Part shown: one piece after another, positions 61,298 through 64,000 of the stretch | Numbering within the stretch: position 1 is the stretch's first letter | How the letters are laid out: the number at the start of each line of letters is the position of its first letter | Source of the DNA: Rhizobium sp. BK251 | GTDB taxonomy: Bacteria; Pseudomonadota; Alphaproteobacteria; Rhizobiales; Rhizobiaceae | Reading direction: 5' to 3' | Assembly: GCF_004345245.1 (NCBI RefSeq) | Contig: NZ_SLUQ01000008.1 | Coordinates: 310,001-374,000 of the forward strand | DNA: 64,000 nt | Made by a program: the position numbers and the translations under genes | Notes under the pieces: generated by a model | Seen by the model: the letters and a program-made list of their open reading frames with translations, nothing else | What the model was told of the DNA's origin: nothing | The model's database searches: none

Positions 61298-62374
61298 ATG
61301 GAAAATGTGAAGCTGGCGGATCTGGGATCGACAGACGGTTCGCCTGGCAATTACGACTACAAGCTTTCCAGTCCGATGGCGTTCCTCTGGACGATGATTA
61401 TCTTCCTGATCATCGTCGCCTTCATTGCCGCCATTCTGTTTCGGCAGGCCGAACAGGCCTTCATGCACAATCCTGGCCTCAACGGCCTCATCCTCGGCGT
61501 TCTCGGCGTCGGCATCATCCTTGTTTTCAATCATGTGCTGGCTCTTCGCCCCGAGGTGCGCTGGTTCAATTCCTTCCGCGCCGTGGGCAGCGCCGAGAAG
61601 GTCGGCCGCGATCCCCGGCTGCTTGCACCGATGCGTGCACTCCTCGGCAGCCGCCGCTCGAAGGCGCTTTCGACCACTGCGCTGCGTTCGATCCTTGATT
61701 CGATTGCGACCCGCCTTGACGAATCCCGTGACACTTCGCGCTATCTGATCGGCCTGCTCGTTTTCCTCGGCCTGCTCGGCACCTTCTGGGGCCTGATCGG
61801 AACGATCGGCTCCATCAATGCCGTCATCCAGTCGCTCGATGTCAGTTCAGGCAACAGCGCGGACGTGCTCGGGGCCCTCAAGGAAGGTCTTTCCGGGCCG
61901 CTTGCCGGCATGGGCACGGCGTTCTCGTCTTCGCTGCTCGGCCTTTCCGGGTCGCTGATCCTCGGCTTCCTGGACCTGCAGGCCGGCCGTGCGCAGAACC
62001 GCTTCTATACCGAGCTCGAGAACTGGCTTTCTTCCGTGACGGACGTGGGATCCGAGGTTGCTTCGCCGATCGAGGCGGTCAACGGGGCTTCTTCCGAGGA
62101 TATGCGTACACTCAGCGACTATCTGCGCAGGGCGACGGAAGACGGCAGCAGCCAGCGCTCTGTCGCGGCCATGGCGAGCCTTGCCGAAGGCATCCAGGGA
62201 CTTGTCAAGAACATGCGCAACGAGCAGCAGATGCTGCGCGACTGGATCGAGGCCCAGCAGGACGAAGCAAAGGCCATGCGTCGCACGCTTGATCGGCTCA
62301 GCGAGAGGATCGGCGGGCACGAGCGCGGAAACGCGCATGAGAAGGCGGGCAGTGACAGAGGCGGGGACATGTAG
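61298..62374 (+). CDS. MotA/TolQ/ExbB-type proton channel subunit
   Basis: A 358-residue membrane protein of the MotA/TolQ/ExbB superfamily. It has two N-terminal helices (FLWTMIIFLIIVAFIAAILF and LILGVLGVGIILVFNHVLAL), a cytoplasmic loop, then the two conserved helices of the channel (IGLLVFLGLLGTFWGLIGTI near residue 148 and GMGTAFSSSLLGLSGSLILGF near residue 205). The C-terminal 90 residues are a charged helix (LVKNMRNEQQMLRDWIEAQQDEAKAMRRTLDRLSERI). It is operonic with the OmpA-like gene 2 bp downstream, so the pair is an ion-driven force-transducing complex of unknown purpose. It is not the flagellar MotA: no flagellar genes are near. Confidence 0.82.
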   Translation: MENVKLADLGSTDGSPGNYDYKLSSPMAFLWTMIIFLIIVAFIAAILFRQAEQAFMHNPGLNGLILGVLGVGIILVFNHVLALRPEVRWFNSFRAVGSAEKVGRDPRLLAPMRALLGSRRSKALSTTALRSILDSIATRLDESRDTSRYLIGLLVFLGLLGTFWGLIGTIGSINAVIQSLDVSSGNSADVLGALKEGLSGPLAGMGTAFSSSLLGLSGSLILGFLDLQAGRAQNRFYTELENWLSSVTDVGSEVASPIEAVNGASSEDMRTLSDYLRRATEDGSSQRSVAAMASLAEGIQGLVKNMRNEQQMLRDWIEAQQDEAKAMRRTLDRLSERIGGHERGNAHEKAGSDRGGDM

Positions 62375-62376
62375 AT

Positions 62377-63408
62377 ATGGCGCTTGCACGCAATCGCCGT
62401 AGCCAGCGCACGGTAGACTATTGGCCAGGCTTCGTCGACGCGCTGTCGACGCTGCTGATGGCCATCATGTTCCTGCTTACGGTCTTCGTCGTCGGGCAAT
62501 TCATCCTCAGCCGCGAGATTTCAGGCCGGGATGATGTGCTGACCCGCCTCAACGGCCAGATCAACGAGCTGACGCAGCTTCTCGCGCTCGAGAAGGGCTC
62601 AAATCAGGACATGGAGGATTCGCTTGCCAACCTGCAGGCGTCGCTCGCGACCTCCGAAAACGAGAGGTCGCGCCTGCAGGCGCTGCTGGATTCGGGCGCG
62701 GGCAATTCCCAGGCCGCGCAACAGCGTGTCGGCACTCTGACGCAGGAACTCGACGAGCAGAAGGACATCAGCACGCGGGCGCTCAGCCAGGTGGAACTGC
62801 TGAACCAGCAGATCGCGGCTCTGCGAAACCAGATCGCTGCCGTCGAGGACGCCCTGCAGGCCTCCGAGGCAAAGGACCAGTCGTCCCAGACCAAGATCGC
62901 CGATCTCGGCCGACGGCTCAACGTCGCACTGGCGCAGCGGGTGCAGGAGCTCAACCGCTACAGGTCAGATTTCTTCGGCCGCCTGCGGGAGATTCTTTCC
63001 GATCGCGACAATATTCGCATCGTCGGCGATCGTTTCGTCTTCCAGTCGGAAGTGCTTTTCTCCTCCGGCGCGGCAGATCTCAATCCACAAGGCCAGGCCG
63101 AGATGGCAAAGCTTGCAGCAGCGCTTCTCGACCTTTCGAAGGAGATTCCCTCGGAGATCAACTGGGTCCTGCGCGTTGACGGACATACGGATAACGTGCC
63201 GCTCGCCGGCACCGGCCGCTACGCCGACAATTGGCAGCTTTCCGCGGCGCGCGCGATTTCCGTGGTCAAGTTTCTGATTTCCCAGGGCGTACCGGCCGAC
63301 CGGCTGGTGGCGGCCGGTTTCGGTGAATATCAGCCGCTCGCCCCCGGAGACACGCCGGAAGCGCGCGCGGCCAACCGGCGCATCGAGCTGAAGCTGACTG
63401 AAAAGTGA
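62377..63408 (+). CDS. MotB/OmpA-like peptidoglycan-binding partner protein
   Basis: A 343-residue protein. A short basic tail precedes one membrane helix (DALSTLLMAIMFLLTVFVVGQFI) whose Asp21, in PGFVDALSTLL, is at the position of the ion-binding aspartate of MotB. A long heptad-rich coiled coil (about 50-185) is followed by an OmpA-type peptidoglycan-binding domain (about 215-340) with RVDGHTDNVPLAGTGRYADNWQLSAARAISVVKFL and AANRRIELKL. It should anchor to the cell wall while the partner pumps ions. The coiled coil is much longer than in MotB or TolR. Confidence 0.87.
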   Translation: MALARNRRSQRTVDYWPGFVDALSTLLMAIMFLLTVFVVGQFILSREISGRDDVLTRLNGQINELTQLLALEKGSNQDMEDSLANLQASLATSENERSRLQALLDSGAGNSQAAQQRVGTLTQELDEQKDISTRALSQVELLNQQIAALRNQIAAVEDALQASEAKDQSSQTKIADLGRRLNVALAQRVQELNRYRSDFFGRLREILSDRDNIRIVGDRFVFQSEVLFSSGAADLNPQGQAEMAKLAAALLDLSKEIPSEINWVLRVDGHTDNVPLAGTGRYADNWQLSAARAISVVKFLISQGVPADRLVAAGFGEYQPLAPGDTPEARAANRRIELKLTEK

Positions 63409-64000
63409 TCACGTTGCGGCCGGCTGCCGCGCTCCGAGCATGCGGGCGTAGAGAAAACGCCGCACGGGCGGGCTCTCGCTGAGCCCGATCGCCGTCCTGT
63501 AGGCCGTTTCCACTGCCTGGCGATCACCGGTCCCGGCAAGGAGGTGGGCGCGGACTGCCCAGTAGGGCTGGTAGCTTACGATCTCCCTTTCATCGATCCG
63601 GTCCAGACAGCTGAGCCCGGCGGCCGCGCCGTGCGCCCGGCCGATGACGGCGGCTTGGCTTGTCAGCGCACCGACCGTCGGCTTCATCATGACAAGCGCA
63701 TTGTAGAGGGTTACGAGCGCCTCCCAATTGGTCGTCCCGCTGGTTCGCCGTTCCGAATGGACGGCCTGGATGGCAGCCTGGCACTGGAACGGGCCGAAGC
63801 GATCGAACGTGCCGGCCTTGCGCAGCAGGCCGTCGGCCTCGGCAATCATGAAGGCATTCCAGAGGCGCGTATCCTGTTCGTCGAGAGGGACATAGCTGCC
63901 CGCGCCATCCCGGCGGCTCATCCGCCGGGCCTCGCAATAGAGCATCAGCGAGAGAAGGCCGACCGCCTCCGGCTCTTGGGGCAGGGTCGCCAGCAGCGCG
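63409..64000 (-). CDS. ECF RNA polymerase sigma factor, C-terminal part
   Basis: Partial: the frame runs open to the window edge (about 196 residues seen). It reads AVGLLSLMLYCEARRMSRRD, then LDEQDTRLWNAFMIAEADGLLRKAG, FGPFQCQAAIQAVHSE and LVMMKPTVGALTSQAAVIGRAHG, matching the C-terminal DUF6596/TPR-like region of the ECF42 type of sigma factors. The sigma-2 and sigma-4 domains are outside the window. In other genomes ECF42 genes are usually next to a DGPF/YCII-type gene, which would lie upstream of this one and is not seen. It stops 0 bp after the OmpA-like gene, convergently. Confidence 0.75.
   Translation of the reverse strand, partial: ALLATLPQEPEAVGLLSLMLYCEARRMSRRDGAGSYVPLDEQDTRLWNAFMIAEADGLLRKAGTFDRFGPFQCQAAIQAVHSERRTSGTTNWEALVTLYNALVMMKPTVGALTSQAAVIGRAHGAAAGLSCLDRIDEREIVSYQPYWAVRAHLLAGTGDRQAVETAYRTAIGLSESPPVRRFLYARMLGARQPAAT

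Noticed and set aside
61298..63408. Zorya-type anti-phage system (ZorA/ZorB)
   Set aside because: The MotA/OmpA-like pair fits the first two components superficially, but no ZorC, ZorD or ZorE homologue follows; the next genes are a convergent sigma factor and an upstream inositol monophosphatase.

Overview
The window is GC-rich chromosomal DNA from an alphaproteobacterium, most likely a member of the Rhizobiaceae (Rhizobium/Sinorhizobium/Agrobacterium/Shinella type). The evidence is the set of order-specific genes: an Omp10-type lipoprotein, a GapR-family DUF2312 protein, DUF1244, two DUF465 proteins, a DUF882 protein, homospermidine synthase, and a galU close to gltD. It is a dense housekeeping and accessory region with short intergenic gaps. 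I saw no transposase, integrase, tRNA, rRNA or CRISPR array.

Layout. 1-10.1 kb: 3' end of gltD, a solitary membrane protein, a GNAT acetyltransferase, a periplasmic DUF459 (SGNH-like) protein, a MltB-type lytic transglycosylase, galU, an outer-membrane beta-barrel protein, kdsD, and a paraslipin-NfeD operon. 10.2-18.3 kb: hemH, a secreted 5'-nucleotidase with a C-terminal LysM domain, an Omp10-like lipoprotein, homospermidine synthase, a DUF4440-DUF3445 pair, a YciI protein and a diguanylate cyclase. 18.3-29.6 kb: pabB with a pabC-like gene, the M3 peptidase pepF, an orphan sigma-54 response regulator, a DUF882 protein, GapR/DUF1244/N-formylglutamate amidohydrolase genes, and DUF1036-pyruvate kinase. 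29.6-40.6 kb is an accessory stretch of small regulator-plus-enzyme modules: LysR with tautomerase/DUF4865, a serine/threonine dehydratase, a membrane-anchored AraC regulator opposite a secreted protein, TetR opposite an AHL-lactonase-like hydrolase, gamma-glutamyltransferase, HxlR opposite NTF2-like/SDR genes, and an alpha/beta hydrolase. 40.7-47.2 kb: a TPR protein, rpmJ, purK/purE, two short DUF465 genes, ArsR, TauE, a ThiE-like protein and a Sel1-repeat protein.

47.2-58.7 kb is a complete chemosensory cluster: STAS-cheY-cheA-cheW-mcp-mcp-cheW-cheR-cheB, with a soluble receptor-like protein transcribed divergently. The two transmembrane receptors share a 724-bp almost identical signalling region. 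No flagellar genes, cheD or cheZ are present here, so the pathway output cannot be read from the window. 58.7-64 kb: an SDR/TetR pair with matching operators, a SuhB-type inositol monophosphatase, a MotA/TolQ-like plus OmpA-like envelope pair, and the C-terminal part of an ECF sigma factor with a TPR-like tail.

The most interesting items are the degenerate receptor tip in the soluble che-cluster protein, the duplicated receptor signalling module with its shared C-terminal tail, the orphan MotA/OmpA-type complex, the seven-helix membrane AraC regulator, and three sets of paired operator sequences that predict simple regulons. Assignments come from reading motifs in the sequence; no database search was run.
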